From JAKIYB01 sp964590255 (lineage in GTDB: Bacteria; Armatimonadota; Hebobacteria; CAIYQO01): a DNA stretch of 64,000 bases. The stretch is taken from contig CAZPYA010000001.1 of assembly GCA_964590255.1 (NCBI GenBank), forward strand, positions 1 to 64,000, written 5' to 3'. The translations under genes were made by a program, and so were the position numbers. Of the stretch, positions 42,004 to 50,830 are shown in pieces (positions within the stretch are counted from its first letter, which is position 1; every line of letters starts with the position of its first letter). Below the pieces are notes generated by a model. That model had not been told where the DNA came from and ran no database searches. It was given only the letters and a program-made list of their open reading frames with translations.

Positions 42004-43442
42004 ACACTCGTCACGGTATTATACGGCCGCAGTGCCCGCGCCAGCAGCTCACTATCGCTCCGGTGCGGGTTCCACAACATCTCGGCGAAGAGGGCCACGC
42101 CGGGCTGAATTTTCGCCTCAAACATGCCGTCTTCCACCAGGCCGGTGGCCAGCACGTGCGGGTTGATGGCGGTTACCTCGCGGTAGAAGCGCGCGGCCAG
42201 CGGGTAGTGCCGCAGCCAGGCGGCGTTCACCGCGTTCCACTCGCCCTGGCGGGCGGCCAGCCGCTCGCGGAGGTAGGCGGGTTCGCGTTCGCCGATGAGG
42301 CAGGGACCGTGCTTGGCGAATTCATCGTCCCAGCGCAGGCACGTCCACCCCTTCGGCACCAGCGCGAAGGGCGTGCCGGGGCGGAAGGCCGCAAGCTGTT
42401 TGGCATATTCCAGCGTTTCCTCGTACCCCTCGACGTTCGGCGAGTAGCTGAACGGCAGCGCGCCGGCATCCTCCCAGGTGATGATCATGCGCGGGTCCAG
42501 CGCGGCGAGGTCGGTGTAGTGCGCGCGGATGGAGGTGGCGTGCAGCCCGAACTGGACCGACAGCGCCGGGTTTTCCGCGTAGAGCGCCTCCGCCACGTCG
42601 TTCACCAGCTCCGCCGCCCACGCCGCTACGCTGCGCCCGGCCATCTCCTGGGTGGCGTGCTCGGTCAGCGTTTGAAAATAGATGCCGTCGATGGGCAGGC
42701 CGGCATATTCCGTGTGGTACACGCCCAGCGCCAGCTTTTTGATGAAGGCGCGGTCCTCCGCCTTCGTCAAGTCCAGGTTGTCGTAGCCCCATCCCCAGTT
42801 GTAGCCGGCGATGAGCTGAATGCCGCGCGCGTGGGCGGCGTCGGCGATCTCCCCCAGGTTCAGCGGCGCCTCGCTGTTCCACAGCGTCAGCATGTTCATC
42901 TTCAGCCGCGCCATGTGGTCGAGATAGCGGGTGTAGTCGTAGAGCACGTAGCCCCACGTCCACAGCCCGCGGTCGCGCACCGCCGGCGCTTCCGCCTGGC
43001 AGCGGTCGGCCATCCCGGTCAGCACCCCACGGCGCTTCAGCGGCTTGTCCAGCGGCACGCTCTCGTCATCGAAGGATGCCAGGTACTCCTGCACTCCATA
43101 CAGCACCCCCGCCGCGTCCGCCCCGGCGATCACCACCAGCCGATGCTCCGCATCCCACGGCGCCGGCCCGATCCACAACGTATACCCCTGCGCCCCCGGC
43201 GGCGCGGGAATCACCCCGCCATTGATGAGCCGCGCGATGTGCGGGTTCGTCGCCGCCGTGCCGACCAGCAGCACGTGCTCCAGCTTCGCCGGCTCGGCCT
43301 CCGCCCCCGCTACCAGCGGCAGCACGTACGGCACGTAAAATTGCACGCCGCGGTAGAGCGCCGTCACCGCGTACCGCTCTACGCCGCCATAATCGCCGTA
43401 GAGGATCGTCCATCGCTGTTCGCCGGGGGTTAAGTCGACCAT
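42000..43442 (-). CDS. glycoside-hydrolase-like TIM-barrel protein
   Basis: 480 aa from the ATG after GGAAAGG; a long upstream open extension through repeats is rejected. The first ~110 residues look like the alpha/beta N-terminal domain of GH20/GH67 enzymes, ending VLYGVQEYLASFDDE. The rest suggests a TIM barrel: LYDYTRYLDHMARLKMNMLTLWNSEAPLNLGEIADAAHARGIQLIAGYNWG, then VYHTEYAGLPIDGIYFQTLTEHAT, ITWEDAGALPFSYSP and AEMLWNPHRSD. Acidic residues at strand ends could be catalytic but are not identified with certainty. Coupled to the AGE gene, so likely part of one sugar pathway. Confidence 0.7.
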   Translation of the reverse strand: MVDLTPGEQRWTILYGDYGGVERYAVTALYRGVQFYVPYVLPLVAGAEAEPAKLEHVLLVGTAATNPHIARLINGGVIPAPPGAQGYTLWIGPAPWDAEHRLVVIAGADAAGVLYGVQEYLASFDDESVPLDKPLKRRGVLTGMADRCQAEAPAVRDRGLWTWGYVLYDYTRYLDHMARLKMNMLTLWNSEAPLNLGEIADAAHARGIQLIAGYNWGWGYDNLDLTKAEDRAFIKKLALGVYHTEYAGLPIDGIYFQTLTEHATQEMAGRSVAAWAAELVNDVAEALYAENPALSVQFGLHATSIRAHYTDLAALDPRMIITWEDAGALPFSYSPNVEGYEETLEYAKQLAAFRPGTPFALVPKGWTCLRWDDEFAKHGPCLIGEREPAYLRERLAARQGEWNAVNAAWLRHYPLAARFYREVTAINPHVLATGLVEDGMFEAKIQPGVALFAEMLWNPHRSDSELLARALRPYNTVTSV

Positions 43443-43596
43443 ATTGACAACCTTTCCGAACCACGGACCCCTCCCCGAAACGGGAGAGGGGGGTATCAGC
43501 CGAAGGAAAACTGTGTAAGTATACCTCCGGTGCTGTCGCGCGCACCTAACCCCCGCCCCCTTCCCTATGAGAGAAGGGGAGCTATATCCGTCACCG

Positions 43597-43628
43597 GTCC
43601 CCTCTCGCCCGGTTCGGGGAGAGGGGAC
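43597..43628. repeat. family B hairpin in glycosidase leader gap
   Basis: GTCCCCTCTC / GAGAGGGGAC arms. With two more C/G-rich palindromes (near 43468-43493 and 43555-43580) it fills the 215-bp gap between the two glycosidase-like genes. Confidence 0.6.
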
Positions 43629-43657
43629 GGGGGTGAGGGGGCGAACGAAAGTCGCCG

Positions 43658-44635
43658 CTACCGCAATTCCAGCCCCTCCCGGTACCCCTGGTACGCCCAA
43701 TACAGCCGCTCCGTCTCCGGCACGCCCAGCTCCGGGCACACCTGCTGCGAGGTCATGATGCCGGGCATGGTGTAGGCGACGATGCGGTCGACGTGCGGGG
43801 CGGCGGTGCGCATCTGCGTGCGGATGCGGTCGAATGGGCCGGGCAGCAGCGGTTGGAAGTGGATATCGTTCTCGAAGCGGAACAGCTCGGTGTTCGCCCA
43901 CAGTTTCACGTCCGTCTGGTCGTGTGCCCAGCGGAAGATTTCGAAGACGCGGTCATTCTGCGCCGGGTCCTGCGGGCGGGATTTCGTGGTGAAGCCGATG
44001 CCGTCCTGGTAGGCGATGATGTCCATGCCACACTCGGCGATGCCGCGCACCAGGTTGTCGTTCTTCGACAGTTCGCCGCGCCAGTACGGCGAGGTGATGC
44101 GCGGCAGGCCGGGGGTCAATTCCGCCCAGAATTTGCCCAGTTTCGCGTTGTAGTGTACCTGCTCCATGCTCCACTCACCGTTGGCCAGGTACAACTCGGC
44201 GGCGGTGTACCATCCCGCGAAGGACGGCTCGTTGCCGTAGCGCTCCAGCATCTCTTCCGAGACGCGCTTGTACCAGTCCAGCGACTCGTCGGACGTGGGG
44301 CCATACCCCTCGCCGAAGGTCATCGGCAGATAGCCAATGCCGGGGAAGAGCTGAATACCCTCCACGCTGCACGCGCGGAAGATGGCGCCCACCGGGTCGG
44401 CGCAGCCGGTGGGGAACTGGTCCTTCATCACCTTCGACGGATACAGCGCGATGCCGTCCTTCGCCACGTTCTGCAGCATGAGGATTTCGATGCCCAGGTC
44501 GCGCTTCAGGTGGCGCACCAGCGTCATCCACTCGTCGTCGGTATAGGCAATCGTCTTCCGATTCCAGTAGACGCCGTCGCGCGGGCACACGTGCATCACG
44601 TCGATCCAGGTGCCGGTGATGAGGGGAACAGCCAT
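43658..44635 (-). CDS. DUF4434-like (beta/alpha)8 protein of carbohydrate cluster
   Basis: 325 aa, no signal peptide. It starts LITGTWIDVMHVCPRDGVYWNRKTIAYTDDEWMTLVRHLKRDLGIEILMLQNV. Further on are GIQLFPGIGYLPMTFGEGY, FAGWYTAAELYLANG (Glu candidate), ITSPYWRGELSK, GMDIIAYQDGIGFTTKSRP, VKLWANTELFRFE and a late YTMPGIMTSQQVCPELG. The layout resembles DUF4434/DUF5109 glycosidase-like TIM barrels. AAGGAG precedes the ATG by 9 nt. Probably co-transcribed with the two genes downstream, though repeats lie between. Confidence 0.65.
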   Translation of the reverse strand: MAVPLITGTWIDVMHVCPRDGVYWNRKTIAYTDDEWMTLVRHLKRDLGIEILMLQNVAKDGIALYPSKVMKDQFPTGCADPVGAIFRACSVEGIQLFPGIGYLPMTFGEGYGPTSDESLDWYKRVSEEMLERYGNEPSFAGWYTAAELYLANGEWSMEQVHYNAKLGKFWAELTPGLPRITSPYWRGELSKNDNLVRGIAECGMDIIAYQDGIGFTTKSRPQDPAQNDRVFEIFRWAHDQTDVKLWANTELFRFENDIHFQPLLPGPFDRIRTQMRTAAPHVDRIVAYTMPGIMTSQQVCPELGVPETERLYWAYQGYREGLELR

Positions 44636-44700
44636 CGGTTACACTCCTTGAATGAGGTAAGGCATGTATTTCGCGGAGCACCAGCGAAGTCCTGCCCCCA

Positions 44701-44723
44701 GGGAGCGCGGATTTGTAATCCGC
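44701..44723. repeat. single copy of GCGGATT palindrome (family A)
   Basis: GGGAGC followed by GCGGATTTGTAATCCGC, inverse of the 35818-35933 array unit. It lies between the divergent DUF4434-like and URO-D genes. Confidence 0.75.
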
Positions 44724-44835
44724 ACGAATCTAGACGAGCCCAATAGGTCGATACGCTTTTCATGCCACGAGTAACAGGATTTCACCCACCCAGCCCCGAA
44801 TATTCACTTAATACATGCTAACAAGGATTGACACC

Positions 44836-45912
44836 ATGACCGAACGTGATCGCTTTTACGCCACCATGCGCTACCAGCCGGTGGATCGCCGCCCGCTGCA
44901 TCTGGTGGGCCCGTGGCCGGATACATTGACGCGCTGGCGGCGCGAGGGGCTGCCGGCGGGGGTGGATCCGCACGCCTACCTGGGCGTGGAGTCGATGTCG
45001 ACGATCAATCTCAGTCCGAACACCGCGCTCTTTCCGTGTTACGAAGAGCGAACGCTGGAGGAAGACGACACCATCCGCATCTTCATCGACAGCTACGGCC
45101 GCACGGTGCGCGATTTCAAGGACCACACCTCCATGCCGGAGTGGCTGGACTTCCCGGTGAAGACGCCGGAGGACCTGCGCCGCGTGCTGGACGAGCACTA
45201 CCAGGTGGACGATATTGACGCCCGCTTCCCGGCGAACTGGGCGGAGAAAGCGGCGGCGGCCAACGCGTCGGATAAGCTCATTGTGATGGACGGCGGCTGC
45301 TACTACTGGACGCTGCGCTCCCTCGCCGGGGTGGAATACGCCAGCTACCTCTTCTACGACGCCCCCGAGCTGGTAGACGAACTCTTCGAACGCTATTGCA
45401 CGGTGGTGCTGGAAGGCCTGCGCCGCGCGGCGGCGGTGGGCCGGGTGGACTGCATGGGCTTCGGCGAGGACATCGCCTACAAAACCGGCCCGCTGGTCTC
45501 GCCCGCCATGTTCCGCGAGTTCATCCTCCCCCGCGACCGCCGGGCGATGGAACTGGCGCACAGCCTGGGCGTCGAACTGACCTGGTACGACAGCGACGGC
45601 GACGTGCGCCTCTTCATCCCCGACTACCTGGAAGCCGGCATCACCTGCCTGGCCCCCTGCGAGGTGGCGGCAAACATGATCCCCACCGAGCTGCGCAAGG
45701 AATACGGCCGCGACCTGCGCATGATCGGCGGGCTGGACAAGCGCGAGATCGCCCGCGGCCGCGCCGCCATCGACGCCGAAATCGCCCGCAACCGCCCGCT
45801 CATCGAAGAAGGCGGCTTCATCCCCGCCATCGACCACTCTGTCTCGTCCGACATCTCCTGGGACGACTACCAATACTTCATCGAGGCGATTCAGCAGGCG
45901 ATTGTGGTGTAG
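44836..45912 (+). CDS. URO-D family protein of carbohydrate cluster
   Basis: 358 aa from the Met after AAGGATTG. URO-D/MtaA-like fold: TERDRFYATMRYQPVDRRPLHLVGPWPD, PEWLDFPVKTPEDLRRVL, FYDAPELVDELFERYCTVVLEGLRRA, DCMGFGEDIAYKTGPLVSPAMFREFILPRDRRAMELAHSLG, YDSDGDVRLFIPDYLEAGITCLAPCEVAANMIP and MIGGLDKREIARGRAAIDAEI, ending in IPAIDHSVSSDISWDDYQYFIEAI. A second member of this family is at 35938-36873. Not a housekeeping HemE by sequence or context. It is divergent from the glycosidase-like genes and its 3' end overlaps a convergent gene by 35 nt. Confidence 0.82.
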   Translation: MTERDRFYATMRYQPVDRRPLHLVGPWPDTLTRWRREGLPAGVDPHAYLGVESMSTINLSPNTALFPCYEERTLEEDDTIRIFIDSYGRTVRDFKDHTSMPEWLDFPVKTPEDLRRVLDEHYQVDDIDARFPANWAEKAAAANASDKLIVMDGGCYYWTLRSLAGVEYASYLFYDAPELVDELFERYCTVVLEGLRRAAAVGRVDCMGFGEDIAYKTGPLVSPAMFREFILPRDRRAMELAHSLGVELTWYDSDGDVRLFIPDYLEAGITCLAPCEVAANMIPTELRKEYGRDLRMIGGLDKREIARGRAAIDAEIARNRPLIEEGGFIPAIDHSVSSDISWDDYQYFIEAIQQAIVV

Positions 45913-46786
45913 ACTGGTCGTCAACGATACCGGCGATGCCCATCAGCGCCAGATACTCGATGGCGATCAGTACGGGCGAGAGGATGATATTCAGGCTCAT
46001 CGTCATGCCAGCGGTGGTGCGCGGCAACATGCTGACATCAAGCAACACGAGTTGCCATGCCTGCCGGGTGATGGCGACGAGAGCCGCCGCGCGCACCCAC
46101 CCGCGCAGCCATGGGAGCCGCCAGCCGGCATAGACGCCGGCGAACAGCGCGCAGACCGTCGCGACGATGGCCAGTGTGAGCCCTATGGCGTGCGCCGGTG
46201 GGTAGTGCCCCTGCGCGATAACCTGCCACCAGATGCGGCCATCCGTGGGCAGCAGCAGGAGACGCAGGCCTTCACGCCACCAGACCGCGGCGGCCAGCAG
46301 AACGGCGCCGGACGACAGGCACGTCATCCTCCCGCTCAGGTAGCGGCGGCAGGCCCACGCCATGCCAATTTCCGCAAGCGCCGACAACGTCGCCAGGCCG
46401 GAAAGCGTGCCTTTATAATACAAGGCCAGCGGCGAAGCCAGCGTCGCGGGCAACTCCGGCAGAATCGCCAGCAGCCAACCAACTGCCTGCAGCAGGATAA
46501 TGACCAGTAACACGGGACGCAGCACACGGGATGCCGCGAAGCGACCAGACAGCACCATGCCTCCGGTCACCAGCAACCAGACTGCCACCGCGGCGCCGGC
46601 GACCGCGCGACCGACCGCCAGTCCGGGCGCCCAGGCGCCAAGTCCCGAAGGCGCAGACAGGGTGAACACACCGGCTATGTTAATCAACACAGCGGCGCTG
46701 CCCAGCGCCCAACGCAGGCCCCAGGCCAGCGCCAGCAGTCCGAACAACCGGGATTCTACCTGGCGAGACGATGATGCGGCATCCAT
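45878..46786 (-). CDS. multi-pass membrane protein of unknown function
   Basis: 302 aa with about eight hydrophobic helices (e.g. LLALAWGLRWALGSAAVLINIAG, AGAAVAVWLLVTGGMVL, LVIILLQAVGWLLAIL, AIGLTLAIVATVCALFAGVYAG) and a Ser/Pro-rich tail. No family recognised. Its 3' end overlaps the convergent URO-D gene by 35 nt. The ribosome site is weak. Confidence 0.7.
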   Translation of the reverse strand: MDAASSSRQVESRLFGLLALAWGLRWALGSAAVLINIAGVFTLSAPSGLGAWAPGLAVGRAVAGAAVAVWLLVTGGMVLSGRFAASRVLRPVLLVIILLQAVGWLLAILPELPATLASPLALYYKGTLSGLATLSALAEIGMAWACRRYLSGRMTCLSSGAVLLAAAVWWREGLRLLLLPTDGRIWWQVIAQGHYPPAHAIGLTLAIVATVCALFAGVYAGWRLPWLRGWVRAAALVAITRQAWQLVLLDVSMLPRTTAGMTMSLNIILSPVLIAIEYLALMGIAGIVDDQSTPQSPAESPR

Positions 46787-46807
46787 GATCGGTTACCATT
46801 TCACCGG

Positions 46808-46831
46808 GGGCGTCCGTCGTGACGCCCCCGG
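46808..46831 (-). terminator. hairpin near end of lipoprotein transcript
   Basis: GGGGGCGTC / GACGCCCCC arms. It lies downstream of the lipoprotein gene at 47012 (minus strand), beyond the inserted 162-bp element. No U-tract, so only a tentative terminator. Confidence 0.35.
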
Positions 46832-46849
46832 CCATGACGGCATCTCTTA

Positions 46850-47011
46850 GAAACTGTTTTCAAAGTGCTCGCAGTCGTCTCACGGGTCTGGTTCGCGCCT
46901 GGCGGCGTTGGATTCGCTGGCATGTATCACTCGATACACTCTCGCGAATCCGCCTGGCCAGCCACGAACCAGCCTCCATGATCCGACTACGATCACTTTG
47001 AAGACAGTTTC
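46850..47011. mobile_element. 162-bp hairpin MITE with TTA target duplication
   Basis: Whole element is an imperfect inverted repeat: ends GAAACTGTTTTCAAAGTG and CACTTTGAAGACAGTTTC, with similarity extending inwards over roughly 75-80 bp per arm (TGGTTCG, GGATTCGC and TGTATC shared). It is flanked by TTA at 46847-46849 and 47012-47014, the TNA duplication typical of some IS5-group transposases. The right TTA is, on the minus strand, the TAA stop codon of the lipoprotein gene. No coding capacity. Confidence 0.8.
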
Positions 47012-47746
47012 TTACAGGCCGACGGTATTCGAGGTCATCTCGTAGGAGAGGTTTGTCGTGCCCAGCACATCCGTGTAACTGGTAGTCATTTTCACGAACG
47101 CGCCACATTGCGAGTTAATCCAGACGGTAAACGTCGAGGCAAATCCGCCAAATGATTTATTACCGGTCACCTTGAAGCACTGGTAGGTTTTCCCGCCCAC
47201 CGTCACCTCTTCCACGCCGGCTTTCGTCGTCGCGATAGTGAAATCGCCGTAACCGCCATCAATCGTCGCGTTGGCGTTCCACCCCGGCAACGTGGCGAAC
47301 TGGTCCGCGTCCGGGCCGTTCATCACGCCACCGCCGGTGGTGACAGCGCCCATCGGGGCGCCGTCAGCGGGACTGATGCCGTAAATGTTGATGGTGCCGT
47401 TGGCCGTCTGCTTGAATGCGATGGTGTAGACATTCGTTTCTGAGTGCCCCGGACGCACCACCGGCACCGTCAGCGTCAGCTTTCGCGCATCCGTCACGCC
47501 GCCAATTGCCGTCGCGGTATTGTCAAACGCCAGCGTGGCGGTCGCCGGTGTGATCGCGGTGCTGCCCGCCCCACTAACGAATGTGCCCGTCAACGCATAT
47601 TGCCACTGGTCGCCGGCAACGTATGCGCGCGCGTTGCCCAGCGGCAACGCATTCCCGGCAGGTGCCGGGGTCGAGCCCCCATTACAGCCGGCAAGCATGA
47701 CCCCCAGCAGCGCCGTCAGGAGTATTGTGCCCATGAATACACGCAT
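47012..47746 (-). CDS. lipoprotein of unknown function, 3' end at MITE
   Basis: 244 aa: lipobox signal MGTILLTALLGVMLAGC (Cys21), then a Thr/Gly/Ala-rich beta protein (YVAGDQWQYALTGTFVSGAGS, KLTLTVPVV, TINIYGISPADGAP, VEEVTVGGKTYQCFKVTG, FTVWINSQCGAFVKMTTSYTDV). Two mature Cys (in YQCF and SQCG) could form a disulphide. The stop codon TAA is formed by the target duplication of the adjoining MITE, so the original C-terminus may have been longer. A ribosome site AAAGGAG precedes the ATG. Family unknown. Confidence 0.75.
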   Translation of the reverse strand: MRVFMGTILLTALLGVMLAGCNGGSTPAPAGNALPLGNARAYVAGDQWQYALTGTFVSGAGSTAITPATATLAFDNTATAIGGVTDARKLTLTVPVVRPGHSETNVYTIAFKQTANGTINIYGISPADGAPMGAVTTGGGVMNGPDADQFATLPGWNANATIDGGYGDFTIATTKAGVEEVTVGGKTYQCFKVTGNKSFGGFASTFTVWINSQCGAFVKMTTSYTDVLGTTNLSYEMTSNTVGL

Positions 47747-47782
47747 GTCAAGAATCTCCTTTCAGGTGAAAGATCGGTTTAT

Positions 47783-47798
47783 GTGCCGGTATCGGCAC
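47783..47798. promoter_or_regulatory. palindrome upstream of lipoprotein
   Basis: GTGCCG-GTAT-CGGCAC, next to a TATTGT-like -10 on the minus strand. It could be an operator; evidence is only its position. Confidence 0.3.
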
Positions 47799-47940
47799 AA
47801 TACAAGTACAATATTCGCCAGATGAATCATAGTTCCTTTATTGCCTTCCTATTTTATCGATAACTATCCAGGCGGCTCACTCGACACTTTCTGGTCAGCT
47901 TGCTACTATAGCGATATTGCAGCCACTGAGGTTCACAGCC

Positions 47941-49329
47941 ATGAAGATCATGCCCATCGGCGCCGCCGCCGAAGTCACCGGCTCCTGTTTCCTGGTCGAG
48001 ACCCGCGCGGGCACCTTTGTGGTGGACTGCGGCATGTTCCAGGGGCACGACGACCAGGAGGCGCGCAACGCGCAGTTCCCCTTCTCGCCGCGCGACGTGG
48101 ACGCCGCCTTCCTCACCCACGCCCACCTGGACCACTGCGGCCGTATGCCGCGGCTGCACGCCGACGGCTTCCGCGGCGAGGTCTTCGCCACCGCCGCCAC
48201 TTGCGACCTGGCGCAATTCATCCTGCTGGACAGCGCCAAGCTGCAGGAAGAGGATTTCGAGCGCCGCCTGCGCAAGGCCCGCCGCGCCGGCTATTACCCC
48301 GAGCCGCCGCTGTACCGCCAGCAGGACGTGCTGCACCTGCTGCGCGCCTTCCGCGCCCAGCCGTATCGCGAACCGTTGTCGCTAGGCAACGGCGTGTCGG
48401 TCACCTTCCGCCAGTCCGGGCACATTCTCGGCTCCGCCTTCCTCGAATTCCGCGAGGGCGACGCCATCGCCGTCTTCTCCGGCGACCTGGGCGGTCCCGC
48501 GCGCAACGTGGTGCCCGACCCCGACCCCGCGCCGCCGTGCGATGTCATCTTCTGCGAATCCACCTACGGCGACCGCCTGCACCGCACCGAGGCCGAGTCA
48601 ATCACCGAGCTGCAAGAAGCCATCAGTTGGGCGGCGAAGCAGGGCGGCAACGTCATTATTCCCTCCTTCGCGCTGGAGCGCACCCAGGACGTGCTCTTCG
48701 TACTGCACAACCTGCGCAAGAACGGCGAAGTGCCGCGCAACCCCGTCTACCTGGACAGCCCGCTAGCGGTGAGCCTCACCCGCGCCTACCAGCAGCACAT
48801 GGGCGACCTGGACGACGCCACCCGCGCCTTCTTCGCCGCCCACGACGATCCCTTTGCCTTCCCCGGCCTGCGCGCCTGCACCTCCACCGAGGACTCGAAA
48901 GCCATCAACGGGCAGAACGGCGTCATTATTATCGCCGGCAGCGGCATGTGCAACGGCGGCCGCGTGATACACCACCTGAAGCAGAACCTGTGGCGCGACG
49001 ACAGCGCGGTGGTCTTCGTCGGCTACCAGGCCAACGGCACGCTGGGCCGCCGCCTCGTCGATGGATCGAAAACCGTGGAAATCGATCACGAGCCCATCGC
49101 CGTGAACGCGAGAACCTTCACCATCAACGGCTTCAGCGCCCACGCCGACCAGTCCGCGCTGCAGGGCTGGCTGGCGACGTCAGGAAACGCCCACATCGTC
49201 CTCAACCACGGCGAAACCGGCGCCTCCGCCACCCTCGCCGGCCTCCTCCGCGACGCCGGCCGCAGCGTGGACGTGGCCAAGCCGATGCACGTCATCGACA
49301 CCGACCGCCTGCCGGTGGTAGCGGGGTAA
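47941..49329 (+). CDS. MBL-fold beta-CASP ribonuclease (CPSF/YSH1-like)
   Basis: 462 aa metallo-beta-lactamase RNase. Metal motif THAHLDHCGR (H60-x-H62-x-D64-H65), RQSGHILGSAFLEF, the FSGDLGG Asp, ESTYGDRLH, then the beta-CASP insert with IPSFALERTQDVLFVL, IIIAGSGMCNGGRVIHHL, VVFVGYQANGTLGRRL and the last His in INGFSAHADQSAL. This is the KH-less bacterial relative of archaeal/eukaryotic CPSF-73, acting on RNA 3' processing or decay. Start at the Met with GAGG 9 nt upstream. Highly GC-rich and well conserved in outline. Confidence 0.93.
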   Translation: MKIMPIGAAAEVTGSCFLVETRAGTFVVDCGMFQGHDDQEARNAQFPFSPRDVDAAFLTHAHLDHCGRMPRLHADGFRGEVFATAATCDLAQFILLDSAKLQEEDFERRLRKARRAGYYPEPPLYRQQDVLHLLRAFRAQPYREPLSLGNGVSVTFRQSGHILGSAFLEFREGDAIAVFSGDLGGPARNVVPDPDPAPPCDVIFCESTYGDRLHRTEAESITELQEAISWAAKQGGNVIIPSFALERTQDVLFVLHNLRKNGEVPRNPVYLDSPLAVSLTRAYQQHMGDLDDATRAFFAAHDDPFAFPGLRACTSTEDSKAINGQNGVIIIAGSGMCNGGRVIHHLKQNLWRDDSAVVFVGYQANGTLGRRLVDGSKTVEIDHEPIAVNARTFTINGFSAHADQSALQGWLATSGNAHIVLNHGETGASATLAGLLRDAGRSVDVAKPMHVIDTDRLPVVAG

Positions 49330-49331
49330 CT

Positions 49332-49354
49332 GGGAGCGCGGATTTCCAATCCGC
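49332..49354. repeat. single copy of GCGGATT palindrome (family A)
   Basis: GGGAGC plus GCGGATTTCCAATCCGC, two bases after the ribonuclease stop. Same element as at 44701-44723. Confidence 0.75.
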
Positions 49355-49405
49355 AAACATGGGAGCGCCGGCATGTCCCTCGCCGGCCTCATACGGAGGC
49401 AGCCA

Positions 49406-50371
49406 ATGGAAGGCGATCTGCACGGACTGGCATTGCTGCTGGTGATCATCACCGCCGCGGTGCTCTGCTACCGGTATGGCAGAGCACCACAATTGGTGCT
49501 GCCGACATTTGTCATCTGGTTGGTGGGCGGTTTCTTCGCCATGCTGGTGCTGCATCACCTGGTCTTCTTACTGGTGCACGTCGTCTGGAACGATCTGTCG
49601 TCCGCTGCCCAAATCGCCATTACCTTTGCCACGCATCAGGCGGTGATTTTGCTGGTATGCCTCGCGCTGGTCTGGCGGGCGCTCACCCTTACGCGAGCAC
49701 AGAAGCTGCTGCTTATTGGTAGCATCCTGCTACTTGGAGGATTGTCTCTGCTGCATATGCAGCGTGCAACCCAACGACAGTGGAATTATTGCTGCATTCC
49801 TACTTCGATGGCATGGATACGTGAAAGTGCACGGCCATATTTACTGACCCCCCATTATTATTGGCATAGTGTGATAACCGGCATTGGGGAGAAAGGAACA
49901 CCGCTATCCAATAGACAGACAGTATTAATGGCTATTGCCATCATGCAAAGTATTCAGCCGAAAGGGATGATAACGATTGTGCCGCCACCGATACCAGAGG
50001 AAATCGGTGAAAACTTCCGGGAGGGTATGACCAGTGGCACACTCAAAGCATGGGTCGATGAGCGTTATAATCAAGGCGTGGGGTCGTTCGTTATGGTCAT
50101 CGGCGTGATGCTCACCGTTCTGTTGCTGATTCGGTATGCACGGTGGGATGACATTTCATATCCCCTGCGCAAACGCTTCGTCTTTGGCTTGTGTGTAGGC
50201 GCGGTGCTGTGTTCCTTTGGGACGAATATCGAAGTGATTCCTTTAACAGTGATGGCTGTTTGCCTGACTATCCTCGGTTGGTGGCTGCCCAATCGCGCGC
50301 AACTACAGGTGACCATGATTCTGCTGTTCTTGCTGCCAACAATAGCATTGAGCTGGCTCTCGACACTATAA
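49406..50371 (+). CDS. multi-pass membrane protein, low-GC inner part
   Basis: 321 aa from the Met with GGAGG 7 nt upstream. Helices: ALLLVIITAAVLCYRYG, LPTFVIWLVGGFFAMLVLHHLVFLLVHVVW, AVILLVCLALVWRALTL, LLLIGSILLLGGLSLL; then a periplasmic loop of about 100 residues (ending GMTSGTLKAWVDERYNQ) and further helices to the C-terminus (GSFVMVIGVMLTVLLLI, FGLCVGAVLCSFG, VTMILLFLLPTIALSWL). No family recognised. The middle part (about 49.75-50.1 kb) is noticeably less GC-rich than neighbouring genes. Confidence 0.75.
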   Translation: MEGDLHGLALLLVIITAAVLCYRYGRAPQLVLPTFVIWLVGGFFAMLVLHHLVFLLVHVVWNDLSSAAQIAITFATHQAVILLVCLALVWRALTLTRAQKLLLIGSILLLGGLSLLHMQRATQRQWNYCCIPTSMAWIRESARPYLLTPHYYWHSVITGIGEKGTPLSNRQTVLMAIAIMQSIQPKGMITIVPPPIPEEIGENFREGMTSGTLKAWVDERYNQGVGSFVMVIGVMLTVLLLIRYARWDDISYPLRKRFVFGLCVGAVLCSFGTNIEVIPLTVMAVCLTILGWWLPNRAQLQVTMILLFLLPTIALSWLSTL

Positions 50372-50380
50372 GGATCAATC

Positions 50381-50830
50381 ATGCCCCACGAATTCGACGC
50401 CCAACTCCACCGCCTGGACGGCAAAATCATGTGGACGGTCTTCTACGTGCCGTTTTCCGTGCCCGAACTCTACGGCACGAACAACCGGCTGAATGTGGCC
50501 GTCACCATCGACGGCCATGCCTTCGCCGGCACGCTGCTGCCCAGCAAGCAGGGGCACTACCTGCCCTTCAACGCGGCGATGAAAGCTGCCACACGCAAGC
50601 AACTCGGCGACACCGTGCACGTGGTGCTGGAGCCGGACACCGCCCCGCGCGTGGTGGAGGTGCCGGCGTGCCTGCAGGCCGCCCTCGCCGCCGACGATGC
50701 CGCCCGCGCGACATTCGAGTCGCAACCCGACTACATGCGCCGCGAATCCATCACCCATATCATGCAGGCGAAAGCGGACGCCACCCGCGACCGCCGCATC
50801 CAGGCGCTGCTGGAACGATTACGAAAATAA
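50381..50830 (+). CDS. DUF1905 / YdeI-OmpD-associated family protein
   Basis: 149 aa. N-terminal DUF1905 beta barrel: FDAQLHRLDGKIMWTVFYVPFSVPELYGTNNRLNVAVTIDGHAFAGTLLPSKQGHYLPFNAAMKAATRKQLGDTVHVVLE. C-terminal YdeI-type helical part with PDYMRRESITHIMQAKADATRDRRIQALLERL. Members are small cytosolic proteins, some linked to resistance to peptides or bacteriocins. Here it starts 9 nt after the membrane protein (AAGGAT), so the two may be co-expressed. Confidence 0.82.
   Translation: MPHEFDAQLHRLDGKIMWTVFYVPFSVPELYGTNNRLNVAVTIDGHAFAGTLLPSKQGHYLPFNAAMKAATRKQLGDTVHVVLEPDTAPRVVEVPACLQAALAADDAARATFESQPDYMRRESITHIMQAKADATRDRRIQALLERLRK

Noticed and set aside
43442..43901. 150-residue N-terminal extension of the glycosidase-like protein
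   Set aside because: Translated from palindromic repeats and overlaps the neighbouring gene; a ribosome site precedes the later ATG.
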